Of a DNA stretch of 64,000 bases, positions 1 through 10,811 are shown in pieces (positions within the stretch are counted from its first letter, which is position 1; each line of letters starts with the position of its first letter). Under the pieces are notes generated by a model. The model had not been told where the DNA came from and did no database searches. It was given only the letters and a program-made list of their open reading frames with translations. The stretch lies in assembly GCA_033807775.1 (NCBI GenBank), contig CM066312.1, forward strand, positions 25,455,696-25,519,695, read 5' to 3'. Both the position numbers and the translations under genes were made by a program. The stretch is from Saussurea involucrata (Eukaryota > Streptophyta > Magnoliopsida > Asterales > Asteraceae).

Positions 1-678
1 TTACGATTTGTACGTGTGTGGTAGTTTTAATTGTTTGTGATGCGGGACTAAATAGTGGGGCGTCTAGTCGGACCTTTATTGTTATGACTACGCGGGTGGC
101 GTAGGAGTTCGGTGGGGCCGAGGTTTATATACACGGGTGGCGTAGTGACTCGGCGGGGCCGAGGTTTATATACGCGGGTGGCGTAGTGACTCGGCGGGGC
201 CAAGGTTTATATACGCGGGTGTCGTAGGAACCCGAGGGAGCCGGGTAATGCTTGCACGGTTATTGTGTGGTCGGGTGGACCAGCTTATGCCTTTGGGTGG
301 GATGGTGTAGGTATGCATGTTTATGATTTGTTCGTAGACTTGTATGCTGTTTATGTGCAATTATCTGTTTAGAGGTGGTGTGGAAGTAACTGTGTTATTT
401 ATGGTGTCTGAATTCACTAAGCTTCGTGCTTACCCTTTCCCAATAAAATTGTGGTTTCAGGTGCGAGTGGCTCCAAGGCGTGACGAGTACACACTGGCGC
501 GTAGGAAGAGTTGATTACTTTTATGATTTTAATTTTAGACATTTATTCCGCTGTTTATTGTTCGTAAGAATATTAATTATGAGTTTGCAAATGAGATGAT
601 TGAATTATTAAATGAGTTTTTATTAATGAAATGTTACTTTAAAAATTTAAAATTCCTTGTAATTTTTGGGACGTTACA
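1..678 (+). mobile_element. LTR1, 3' part of an LTR cut by the window edge (non-autonomous Gypsy-like family)
   Basis: The sequence matches 16745-17382 (3' part of LTR4) almost base for base and ends in GGGACGTTACA, followed three bases later by a TGGTATCAGAGC primer-binding site. LTR1 has one extra copy of a roughly 41-bp GC-rich unit near 120-210, which accounts for its 40-bp greater length over the shared part. Being more like LTR4 than LTR2/LTR3, it is probably the 5' LTR partner of LTR4. The 5' end lies outside the window. Confidence 0.85.
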
Positions 679-1854
679 ACTTGGTATCAGAGCACGGCTT
701 GAGTGAATCAAACGCATTTCGGTGTGTTTGATCTCAAGTTTGCGGCTATAAAATTTTCTTTAAAGTTTTTTTTTTGGGAAATAAAAAGAAGGAAAAATCC
801 GTTTGAGGAACGATGATCGAGGATGCAGTGTGTACAGTCAGCCGGAGCCAAGGGGGAAAGGTACATTGCTTAGTGTTGTATTGCTTTCTAGGCATAGGGT
901 ATGCATGCTAGATTGCCTGTTGTTGACACTATGCTGTATGTTGACTGCTTGCTAGAAGGAATCAATGCTAGTTATAGTAGGTTGTTAAGTGAAGGCCCTA
1001 TAGGTTGTATGCAGTAAGAATCATATAGCCTTAGAATATTTGATTTAGTTCTATTGCGCAGCTCTTGTTTGAGTCCAACCGTTCTAGGATAGAATCTTGT
1101 ATTCGAATGTCTATTTGATTCACGCTGCATGCGACTGGGTATTCGCGAGGCAACTCGTTATGGCTAACAGGGATTCCATTGTAGCAAGGGTAGTGGGATG
1201 AGATGAAATTCCTAGTGAGCTGGGAATAGCGTTTACATATGAGTACGTATGCAAAAATTGCTTTCTAGAACATAGGAGTATGTATGCTAGATTGCTTGGT
1301 GCTTAATACACTGTATTGTATGGTTGTTACTTGCTATTAAGAACTTATGCTAACTTTGATAGGTTGTTAAGCGGATGCACTATAGGTTGTATGCGGTAGG
1401 AACCGAATAGCCTTAGAATGTTGGATTTAGTTCTATTGCGCAGCTCTTGTTTGAGTCCAACCGTTGTAGGATAGAATCTTATATTCGAATGTCTATCTGG
1501 TTTCCACTGTATACGACTGTGCGTGCACGAGGTGACTCGTCAGGGTTAGTAGGGGTTCCGCCCTAGCAAGGGTAGTGGGGTATTATGATTATTCCTAGGG
1601 AGCTAGGAAGAGTGTGTACATATGCCGGTGCGGGCATATGTGTGTAGTTATCGGCGAGAAACTACTTGGACCCATCGGATGGAACTCGGAACGAGTGATG
1701 ATAGGTGTGGAAGGTAGTAGTAGAGCTCCTACTATCGGAAACACAGGATTAATGCTCGAGTCGGAGAAAGTCACGAGGAATCCAAGGAGTTGAGCGTGAG
1801 CGTTGTTAGTGTGCGTTATTATGTGTTAATAACTCGTTGTAATATCTACCCAGA
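679..1854 (+). mobile_element. Internal region 1 (truncated), no coding capacity
   Basis: This starts with the primer-binding site and is a diverged relative of the first ~760 bp of internals 2 and 3. It includes an internal near-duplication: the stretch around 890-1150 reappears, diverged, around 1270-1500. It stops abruptly at 1854 where LTR2 begins. The copies at 5030 and 11580 continue with other sequence at the equivalent point. No polypurine tract precedes LTR2 here, so LTR2 is not the natural 3' LTR of this unit. No long ORF and no retroviral motif is present. Confidence 0.8.
682..693 (+). other. Primer-binding site of internal 1
   Basis: TGGTATCAGAGC lies three bases after the LTR1 end. 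This is the standard plant retrotransposon primer site complementary to the 3' end of initiator methionine tRNA. Confidence 0.9.
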
Positions 1855-4246
1855 TGTAAAGCCCGTATCCCGGTATATAATTTCTTTGTATTAAATCTTT
1901 TTTTTTAAGATTTATTTATTGTGGTTTCCGTTAACAAGGTTAGACGAATCGGACCTAATCGTTAAAGATGTCGGAACGTTGCTTAGATTGTGAGAAGGGT
2001 GTAGTTGAGGGACCATTATTGTCAATGGACCAATGTAGTGTGTGGCCCATGCAAAAAAAAAACCCAAACCGTGACTTTGAGTTTTTGTGTGTGGTTGTCG
2101 TGATTAGCAAGAAATAAACCAAAACCCTTTTGTATGTTGTTTGTGTGTGGTGACGTGATGAGGAAAACAAAGAAAAACCTAAGTCTTCTTTCTCCCTTCC
2201 CCCTCTCGTCTTCTTCGTCTCTCGCAAAGCACAAACCGCAGGAAACCCTAATTCCCTGCAGCAGCCGTTCTTTTCCCCCTCCCCTTGGTGTTCGGCCGGA
2301 CGTGAAAGAAGAAAGAGAACCGAGAGTGTGAGAGTTCGCCGGAGGAGGAAGGGAAGTCGCCGGAGTTGCTGAAGCCGCCGGAGTCGCTGCTGCCGCCGTG
2401 AGCCACCCACAAGCAGCCGGCGCTGCTGGTTCTGCCGGCGAAGAGGAGGGTGTAGCGAGAGAGAGTGAGGGTGTCGGGTTTCGTCGTTGTGTCGTCATCG
2501 AGGTAAGGTTTCACTCGACGTCTCTTTTCTTTTCGTTTTCGTCACCGGAGGACCACCGCCGGCCGGCCGCCGCTGCCGCGCCGCCACTGTGGTGGCTGGG
2601 TGTCGGGTGGCAGTGGTGGTGTCAGTCGTTGGTGCGTGCGGTAGGGTGATCGAGAGGGTAGTGATCTCGCGGTGGTTTGCGGGTTGTTTTTATCACTTCG
2701 TCGATGAACCGCCGACGGCCGCCACCGACGACCACCACTGCCGGAGGGCAGTGGGTGGTGCGTGGCCATGTCATATTAATAATCGTTGTTGAACCCATTA
2801 AGCCGAGACTTAATCGCTTAAGCCAAATCGATCGAACCGTTGCTTTTAGAGTCGTCATTTCTTGTGAGTAATTGTTCAGCCACTGTTTTTGCGACGTCCA
2901 TAACTTTTCTGTCGTAACTCCGATTGAGCCGAAACTGGCGCCCACGGTTCAAGCTCGGGGTCGGGCACGTTTTCCGTGTTTTAGCGGAAAACTGGTTCGG
3001 CCTCTAGCTAGATGGAAAAGTGGTCGTAAGTTCAGTGATTCGTCATTTCATGTGAAAAATTCTGGAATCTGCCATTTGTCTTGGGAAAACCATAACTTTT
3101 TTCTCGTAACTCGTATCTGGGTGAGACCAGCGCCAAAAGTTCCCTTTTTGAGTCTATAAACTTTTCTGTGTTTTGAGGGAAGCCCAGTTTGGGACGTAGC
3201 ATTGGTCAAAATGTCATTTTATACTGAAAGGTGCTGATTTTCGCTGTTCGGGGAACTGTTTTTGTAAAATCCGTAGTAAATTGTAGAAAAATCGTTAGGA
3301 GGCGTATAATATGTCCTCGGAACCCTAACTCAGAGTAATTTCTGGTCATGAAATAATATTGGGAATTTTCTGGGTTTAAAGGGGTCGAAACAGGTCCCGA
3401 ACAGACCTGTTTGGCGAGAACGGAAAATAGTTTTAGTGACGGTTTAAGCGTGTGTCGTGTCATAGGGTCCGGGTCTCGTATTGACACGTTTTAACATGCG
3501 TTTAGGTGCTGGGAAGGGACCGTAATTGTGAATCTTGAATTGTGTTGTTAAGCTAGGCGCGCATTCGAGGTGAGTTCTCTCACTATAATTAATGTCGGTT
3601 ATTTCTACATTACGTTGTGTATGTATGTGGTAGTTCTATTTGCTTTTGATGCGGGGTTAAATAGTGGGGTGTCTAGTCGGACCTTTAATGTTGTGACTAC
3701 GCGGGTGGCGTAGGAGTTCGGCGGGGCCGAGGGTCACATACGCGGGTGGCGTAGTAATTCGGTGAGACCGAAGGTTGTATACGCGGGTGGCGTATGAACC
3801 CGGGGGTGCCGGGTTGCGTTTACACGATGGTCGTGTGGTCGGTGGGACCGACGTATGCCTATTAGGTGGGTTGGTGTGAGTATGCAGGTTTCTGATTTGT
3901 TCGTAGACTTGAATGCTGTTTATGTGCAAATATCTGTTTATGGTGGTGTGGAAATAACTGTGTTACTTATGGTGTAGAATTCACTAAGCCTCGTGCTTAC
4001 CCTTTCCCAATAGTTTGTGGTTTCAGGTACGGGCGGCTCCAAGGCGTGACGAGTACACACTGGCGTGCGAGGAGAGCTGGTTGCTTTATGGTTTTTAATA
4101 ATTACACGTTTATTCCGCTGGTTTTATTTTATAAAGATATTAATTATGAGTTTGCAAACGAAACATTGGGATCATTTAATGAGTTGTAATAAATGAAATG
4201 TTTATTTTAAAATTTTAAATTTGCTTGTAATTTTTGGGGTGTTACA
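1855..4246 (+). mobile_element. LTR2 (2392 bp) of the tandem non-autonomous element
   Basis: It begins TGTAAAGCCCGTATCCCGG and ends GGGGTGTTACA, directly followed by a primer-binding site at 4250. It is near-identical to LTR3 (8396-10796). The main differences are two 6-bp slippage indels in GC-rich repeats and scattered substitutions. The 5' third resembles a plant gene leader: an AAACCCTAA word, pyrimidine-rich tract, GCC/CCG-rich stretch and a strong splice donor (GAG/GTAAGG, near 2502). The 3' third holds the G-loop stem-loop array listed separately. TG...CA ends and the primer site make the boundaries secure. Confidence 0.9.
3697..3852 (+). repeat. Array of eight perfect stem-loops with G-rich loops in LTR2
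   Basis: Eight consecutive stem-loops occupy 156 bp. The stems (loops) are CTACGC (GGGTG) 3697-3713, TCGGC (GGG) 3718-3730, TACGC (GGGTG) 3739-3753, TTCGGT (GAG) 3758-3772, ATACGC (GGGTG) 3779-3795, AACCCGG (GGGTG) 3797-3815, ACACGA (TGG) 3822-3836 and GTCGGT (GGG) 3838-3852. Each 3' arm is the exact reverse complement of its 5' arm. Stem sequences differ while the G-rich loops are kept. Confidence 0.85.
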
Positions 4247-4249
4247 ACT

Positions 4250-4261
4250 TGGTATCAGAGC
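4250..4261 (+). other. Primer-binding site of internal 2
   Basis: TGGTATCAGAGC follows LTR2 after three bases and is complementary to initiator Met tRNA. Confidence 0.9.
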
Positions 4262-7136
4262 ACAGCTTGAGTGAATCAAACGCACCTCGGTGTGTTTGGT
4301 CTCAAGTTGCGGCTGGGAAATTTTCAAATTCTTTATTAAATCTTTTTGGAAATAAAAGAAAAAGTAAAGACCCGTTCGAGGAACGGTGATCGGAGGCGCA
4401 GTGTGTACAGTCAGCCGGAGCCAAAGGGGAAAGGTACAATACTTAGTGTTTTATTGCTTTCTAGATCATAGAGTATGCATGCTAGATTGCCTGTTGTGGA
4501 CACTATGCTGTATGTTGAACTACTTGCTATTAGGAATTTATGCTAATTATGATAGGTTACTAAGTGGATGCCCTCTAGGTTGTATGCAGTAAGAGATTTA
4601 TAGCCTTAGAATATTCGATTTAGTTCTATTGCGCAGCTCTTGTTTGAGTCCAACCGTTCTAGGATAGAGTCTTGTATTCGACTGTCTATTTGTTTCGCAC
4701 TGCATATGATCGGGTATTCGCGAGGCAACTCGTCATGATAAGTAGGGATTCGGCAGTAGCAAGGGTAGTGGTTTGGATGGAATTCCTAGGGAGCTAGGAA
4801 GAGTGTGTACATATGCCGGTGCGGGAATATGTGTATAGTTTCGGCGAGAAACTACTTGGACCCCTTGGGATGGAACTCGGAACGGGCGATGATAGGTGTG
4901 GATGGTAGTAGTAGAGCTCCTACTACCGGAAGCACAGGATCAATGCTCGAGTCGGGGAAGTCACGAGGAATCCAAGGAGTTGAGCGTGAGTGTTGTTAGT
5001 ATGAGTTATTATGTGCTAATAACTCGTGGTAACATCTGCCCTGAATAGCCATCACAAGGAGGAACAACTATAGTAAACATACTAGTACAGGTGTGTACTT
5101 GTTTTGCTTTGATGGGATGATCGTTGGGGTAGTGTCGAAGGTTATAAATTAGTAGTCGTTGGAATAAAAGGACGATTCTAGTATTAGTCACTTGGAGTGA
5201 TGATGGGGATGATGTTTGTTTCGGGCCAAGATGGATGATTGTGCTAGAATCATAGGCTTATAGAGCCGACTTTGATTTGAGGAAAAATTGTAGGGATTAT
5301 TTGACGTAATTTCCCATCTTGCCCTAAGAGGTTTAAATGTCCGGAGGACGATAGTGGATTGGAGAGGATGGAGGAGTATTAGTCGAGACGTTGAACGCCG
5401 ACTGAGTCATGCACAGAGTTTATTTTGAAAATAGGATTGCATTAACTAATTTTTGTGTTTCCAATCCTTATATGGATTGTGTTTTGGAATTTTGGGAAAT
5501 GTTTAGCACACACACAAGATGTCGAATTATGGTTTTGAAAGTGCATGAAACCTTTTTATAACGAGAGTTACAAACTTTGTTGGTGATTTGTTTAAAATGA
5601 GTTTGGAATTCTAGTGTCGCTTAACTTTTCTTTCGAGAGTTTGTGTTACTAAGTATTTTATTGCAAATAGTTCAGTGTGTGGATTGATTCATGCGTGACA
5701 TAAGTAGTGCATGGAGGAATTTTGGTAACATTTCATAAGGAGTTGTTTAGTGCGCTTTTTTTTAGTCAGCTAAAGGTTTTATTGACATTTCCATGAAAAT
5801 GCGATTTATCGACTTAGGGGTATGCATACTAGGGTAACCTTTGTTCTCGACATTTTGATGAACGAGCCGTGCATGAAAATGTTTTAGTTCCTTTTTGTCG
5901 AAATGAAAGACCATTTGATCCAAGGAGTGTTTTAATGTTGTGAACATCATGCATACGATTAAAATGTGTTATATTTTGGAAATATAGATGCGTAGATTTT
6001 TGACATTCGGTTAATTTAGAATTACCGATCATTTTTTTGTTTGGGAAATTAAAAACTTTTGCTTTGGAGGAAACGAGTATTTTGAGCATTTTCGATAAAT
6101 ACATTTTTTTAAACTATAATGTTTTGACGTTATATGTCCCAAGTACGAAACTTGAGGAAGTGTTACAAGCTTGCATGCCTGCCCCCAGTTTGAGATTTTA
6201 TGAGGTTTTAGTCGATATTTCCAATTATTAGAAGCGGACTAGTTTCTGTCTTCAAGTTTGCAACTTACACGAGACAGTTGTGTTTTAACAAAAATATATT
6301 TGTAAACCGTGTCATCGTTTTGTGTGACTAGCTGACGCGCGAAAAATTTGTGGCGAACCCTGTGCCACGTCATTTTATGATTAAAAAGAGGAATTTTTGA
6401 ATCAAATGTCGTGAAACTTATTTTGAATTATGTGCACACCTTTGTCGCACCCTGTTTAAGGTCAAGCGGTTACTTTAAGTGCACGTCATGAGTCAATCCA
6501 TACTGGAATCGAGGCGGTTCATTTTAAAGAAATTATTTATTACGCTTTGCTTTTGTGTGAGTAAACTGAACTGCAATGGAACGATTTTCAACATGATTTT
6601 TCTATGTGGGACGAGCGTGTCCAGTTTTGCGTAACTATCGATCAGGTAATAGTAGTTTTATTACATACGATCTTTTTGAGATGAAAATCCTGATGTTGAA
6701 AATATTTTGTAAACCATTTGGGGAAATGTGCTTTTAAGTGTCATGTGTCATTTCGAGAATTTTCAGGGTGTGAGTCCTTTTGGAAAACTCCTTTGTTTAA
6801 CCCGTGTCGAGTCTGGGACTAAGGTTGATTTCAGAGTATTGCTTGCTTAAACTTTGTTTAAACGCATTTTCCGACCTATGGGTCTAGCAAGCGTTGAGCA
6901 TTTTGCTCGGTTTTGACTTGGAGTTAGTCATGGGCCAATTGCCCGGTTTTAATGGCTCGATTGTGGAGTCTAGTTGATGAGATGTTTTTGTCGCACCGTT
7001 TGGCATTCTTTGCACGTTGAGTGTTTACATGTTTGGGTGAGTGAGTCAATCCGGAATAGGCATGTTGTTGGTAGGCTGTTTGCTTTGGATCCTTAGACAC
7101 GTCAGTCAGTCGTTGGTAATGGTCGGTTGGGTACCT

Positions 7137-7266
7137 CGGGGTGGCACCCCGGTATTCATGTGTTTTAACCTAGACTTTCCAGTAGGTACTAGGAGGAGAT
7201 AGTTGTGGGCACTTACCTGGGAGGTAGTTCCGGTGTGCTGGGTCTTGAGGCATTACCTGGGAGGTA
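7137..7266 (+). repeat. G-loop stem-loops in internal 2
   Basis: Three perfect stem-loops: CGGGGT-GGC-ACCCCG (7137-7151), TACCT-GGG-AGGTA (7214-7226) and the same again at 7254-7266. Internal 3 keeps the first as CGGGGT-GGG-ACCCCG (14392-14406), a loop change that leaves the stem intact. Confidence 0.75.
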
Positions 7267-7681
7267 GACGTCAAGGTGTATCCTCGATACGGTGTGACTT
7301 GGCTTCGTAGAGCAAGTGTGGATGATACATCGACGGTGGAAGGTAGGTATTCCACGCGCGTTAGTACTGTAGGCCGAATAGTATCGGTTAAGGGATTTAT
7401 GCCCTTTGTTATTAAGAGAATAAATGCGCATCAACCATTTTGAGGTAGGTGATATATTTAGGTGTCGACGTTTGGGCTTGAGGCCAAACACCTTTAGTAT
7501 AATCGGAGAGTTGTAGCCGATTCTAAGATAATCATGGTGATGGTAGTAGTAACCCTGAAATGATCACTTGTGATGACTGGTTATGATGGAATGACCTACG
7601 TGTGTGTTAGTGACTTGATTGTAGGGGATATCTATTTGTGTTAGTGTCTAGGATAATACCACGCTTATGTGATTCATGGTA

Positions 7682-7997
7682 ATCGGTTGGACCGATGTTC
7701 GGCGGGTGGCCGATGTTTGTTATTATAATCGGTTGGACCGATGTTCGGCGGGTGGCCGATGTTTGTTATTGTAATCGGTTGGACCGATGTTCGGCGGGTG
7801 GCCGATGTTTGTTATTGTAATCGGTTGGACCGATGTTCGGCGGGTGGCCGATGTTTGTTATTGTAATCGGTTGGACCGATGTTCGGCGGGTGGCCGATGT
7901 TTGTTATTGTAATCGGTTGGACCGATGTTCGGCGGGTGGCCGATGTTTGTTATTGTAATCGGTTGGACCGATGTTCGGCAGGGGGTCGATGTTTTGT
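7682..7997 (+). repeat. Minisatellite, 46-bp unit in about 7 copies
   Basis: Copies start at 7682, 7728, 7774, 7820, 7866, 7912 and 7958; the last is degenerate. Each unit contains two perfect stem-loops, ATCGGT-TGG-ACCGAT and TCGGC-GGGTG-GCCGA, joined by GTTTGTTATTGTA-like spacer. It is absent from the matching place in internal 3, so it expanded after or apart from that copy. No unique spacers separate the units. Confidence 0.9.
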
Positions 7998-8383
7998 TAA
8001 TATAATTTATTGAAAATCTTTGGAGTCTATTAGAGTTCGTGGAAGTTAATCGACAGTTAAGGGTAGGAATGATCGTAGTCGAGTATCCTGTTGGGTATAC
8101 TGGTGGGCAACTTTAGAATGGTTAGAGCTGGAGATTTGACTCGGGATGTATGGAATATCTAAGGTTGGGGACAACCGAAGTCGCTTGGCTAGGAATGATT
8201 TCAATTGTTGGGGTGTTCTGCCGATCATAATCCCAGTGTCTTAGAAAGAGTACGTTAGTAAGAAAAGTATTCGAGAAGTTTTAGAAGGGGTTTCAAGTGG
8301 ACTTGGGAACCTGAGGTTGAGATGAGGGAGAACTATCCGGAGCTATTCGTAGGCAGAGACTTCGAGGACGAAGTCTAATCCAA

Positions 8384-8395
8384 GTGGGGGAGAGT
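8384..8395 (+). other. Polypurine tract before LTR3
   Basis: GTGGGGGAGAGT abuts the TGTAAAGCCC start of LTR3. It is the expected plus-strand primer for reverse transcription, and the identical tract occurs at 15264-15275. Confidence 0.85.
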
Positions 8396-10796
8396 TGTAA
8401 AGCCCGTATCCCGGTATATAATTTTTTGTATTAAATCTTTTTTTTAAGATTTATTTATTGTGGTTTCCGTTAACAAGGTTAGACGAATCGGACCTAATCG
8501 TTAAAGATGTCGGAACGTTGGTTAGATTGTGAGAAGGGTGTAGTTGAGGGACCATTATTGTCAATGGACCAATGTAGTGTGTGGCCCATGCAAAAAAAAA
8601 CCCAAACCGTGACTTTGAGTTTTTGTGTGTGGTTGTCGTGATTAGCAAGAAATAAACCAAAACCCTTTTGTATGTTGTTTGTGTGTGGTGACGTGATGAG
8701 GAAAACAAAGAAAAACCTAAGTCTTCTTTCTCCCTTCCCCCTCTCGTCTTCTTCGTCTCTCGCAAAGCACAAACCGCAGGAAACCCTAATTCCCTGCATC
8801 AGCCGTTCTTTTCCCCCTCCCCTTGGTGTTCGGCCGGACGTGAAAGAAGAAAGAGAACCGAGAGTGTGAGAGTTCGCCGGAGGAGGAAGGGAAGTCGCCG
8901 GAGTTGCTGAAGCCGCCGGAGTCGCTGCTGCCGCCGTGAGCCACCCACAAGCAGCCGGCGCCGGCGCTGCTGGTTCTGCCGGCGAAGAGGAGGGTGTAGC
9001 GAGAGAGAGTGAGGGTGTCGGGTTTCGTCGTTGTGTCGTCATCGAGGTAAGGTTTCACTCGACGTCTCTTTTCTTTTTGTTTTCGTCACCGGAGGACCAC
9101 CGCCGGCCGGCCGCCGCTGCCGCTGCCGCGCCGCCACTGTGGTGGCTGGGTGTCGGGTGGCGGTGGTGGTGTCAGTCGTTGGTGCGTGCGGTAGGGTGAT
9201 CGAGAGGGTAGTGATCTCGCGGTGGTTTGCGGGTTGTTTTTATCACTTCTTCGATGAACCGCCGCCGGCCGCCACCGGCGACCACCACTGCCGGAGGGCA
9301 GTGGGTGGTGCGTGGCCATGTCTTATTAATAATCGTTGTTGAACCCATTAAGCCGAGACTTAATCGCTTAAGCCAAATCGATCGAACCGTTGCTTTTAGA
9401 GTCGTCATTTCTTGTGAGTAATTGTTCAGCCACTGTTTTTGCGACGTCCATAACTTTTCTGTCTTAACTCCGATTGAGCCGAAACTGGCGCCCCCGGTTC
9501 AAGCTCGGGGTCGGGCACGTTTTCCGTGTTTTAGCGGAAAACTGGTTCGGCCTCTAGCTAGATGGAAAAGTGGTCGTAAGTTCAGTGATTCGTCATTTCA
9601 TGTGAAAAATTCTGGAATCTGCCATTTGTCTTGGGAAAACCATAACCTTTTGCTCGTAACTCGTATCTGGGTGAGACTAGCGCCAAAAGTTCCCTTTTTG
9701 AGTCTATAAACCTTTCTGTGTTTTGTGCGAAGCCCAGTTCGGGACGTAGCATTGGTCAAAATGTCATTTTATACTGAAAGGTGCTGATTTTCGCTGTTCG
9801 GGGAACTGTTTTTGTAAAATCCGTAGTAAATTGTAGAAAAATCGTTAGGAGGCGTATAATATGTCCTCGGAACCCTAACTCAGAGTACTTTCTGATCATG
9901 AAATAATATTGGGAATTTTCTGGGTTTAAATGGGTCGAAACAGGTCCCGAACAGACCTGTTTGGCGAGAACGGAAAATAGTTTTAGTGACGGTTTAAGCG
10001 TGTGTCGTGTCATAGGGTCCAGGTCTCGTATTGACACGTTTTAACATGCGTTTAGGTGCTGGGAAGGGACCGTAATTGTGAAGCTTGAATTGTGTTGTTA
10101 AGCTAGGCGCGCATTCGAGGTGAGTTCTCTCACTATAATTAATGTCGGTTATTTCTACATTACGTTGTGTATGTATGTGGTAGTTCTATTTGCTTTTGAT
10201 GCGGGGTTAAATAGTGGGGTGTCTAGTCGGACCTTTAATGTTGTGACTACGCGGGTGGCGTAGGAGTTCGGCGGGGCCGATGGTCACATACGCGGGTGGC
10301 GTAGTAATTCGGTGGGACCGAAGGTTGTATACGCGGGTGGCGTATGAACCCGGGGGTGCCGGGTTGCGTTTACACGATGGTCGTGTGGTCGGTGGGACCG
10401 ACGTATGCCTATTAGGTGGGTTGGTGTGAGTATGCAGGTTTATGATTTGTTCGTAGACTTGAATGCTGTTTATGTGCAAATATCTGTTTATGGTGGTGTG
10501 GAAATAACTGTGTTACTTATGGTGTAGAATTCACTAAGCTTCGTGCTTACCCTTTCCCAATAGTTTGTGGTTTCAGGTACGGGCGGCTCCAAGGCGTGAC
10601 GAGTACACACTGGCGCGCGAGGAGAGCTGGTTGCTTTATGGTTTTTAATAATTACACGTTTATTCCGCTGGTTTTATTTTATAAAGATATTAATTATGAG
10701 TTTGCAAACGAAACGTTGGGATCATTTAATGAGTTGTTATAAATGAAATGTTTATTTTAAAATTTTAAATTTGCTTGTAATTTTTGGGGTGTTACA
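8396..10796 (+). mobile_element. LTR3 (2401 bp)
   Basis: Same family and near-identical to LTR2, with the same TGTAAAGCCC start and GGGGTGTTACA end. It is preceded by a polypurine tract and followed by a primer-binding site, so it can serve both as 3' LTR of internal 2 and 5' LTR of internal 3. Relative to LTR2 it has two 6-bp gains in GC-rich hexamer runs (near 8957 and 9120). The G-loop stem-loop array lies at 10247-10402, where one loop reads GGG instead of GAG. Confidence 0.9.
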
Positions 10797-10799
10797 ACT

Positions 10800-10811
10800 T
10801 GGTATCAGAGC
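10800..10811 (+). other. Primer-binding site of internal 3
   Basis: TGGTATCAGAGC follows LTR3 after three bases. Confidence 0.9.

Larger units (their letters stand above)
4247..8395 (+). mobile_element. Internal region 2, non-coding, complete from primer site to polypurine tract
   Basis: This 4.15-kb internal region runs from the primer-binding site (4250-4261) to the polypurine tract next to LTR3. Every reading frame is broken into short stretches, and I see no gag knuckle, protease, RT, integrase or RNase H motif. The element therefore looks like a large non-autonomous derivative (LARD-like). Positions 4247 to about 6717 are near-identical to 10797 to about 13266. The second half differs from internal 3 by a minisatellite (7682-7997) and by scattered divergence. 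The last ~290 bp before LTR3 are again near-identical to internal 3, so the copies are mosaic. Confidence 0.85.

Noticed and set aside
7682..7997. CRISPR-like array
   Set aside because: Units are contiguous 46-bp tandem repeats with no unique spacers, in a plant retroelement.
2022..9199. Overlapping 60-180-residue ORFs in the GC-rich leader of LTR2/LTR3 as a possible protein gene
   Set aside because: Open frames exist on both strands because of GC-rich composition. The in-frame 6-bp differences are slippage of repeated hexamers, LTR4 replaces the segment with other sequence, and no domain is recognisable.
1855..10796. LTR2-internal 2-LTR3 as a simple nested insertion into internal 1/3
   Set aside because: Flanking bases do not match as a target duplication (CCAGA against ACTTG), and internal 3 restarts with its own primer site, so this is a tandem recombination product.
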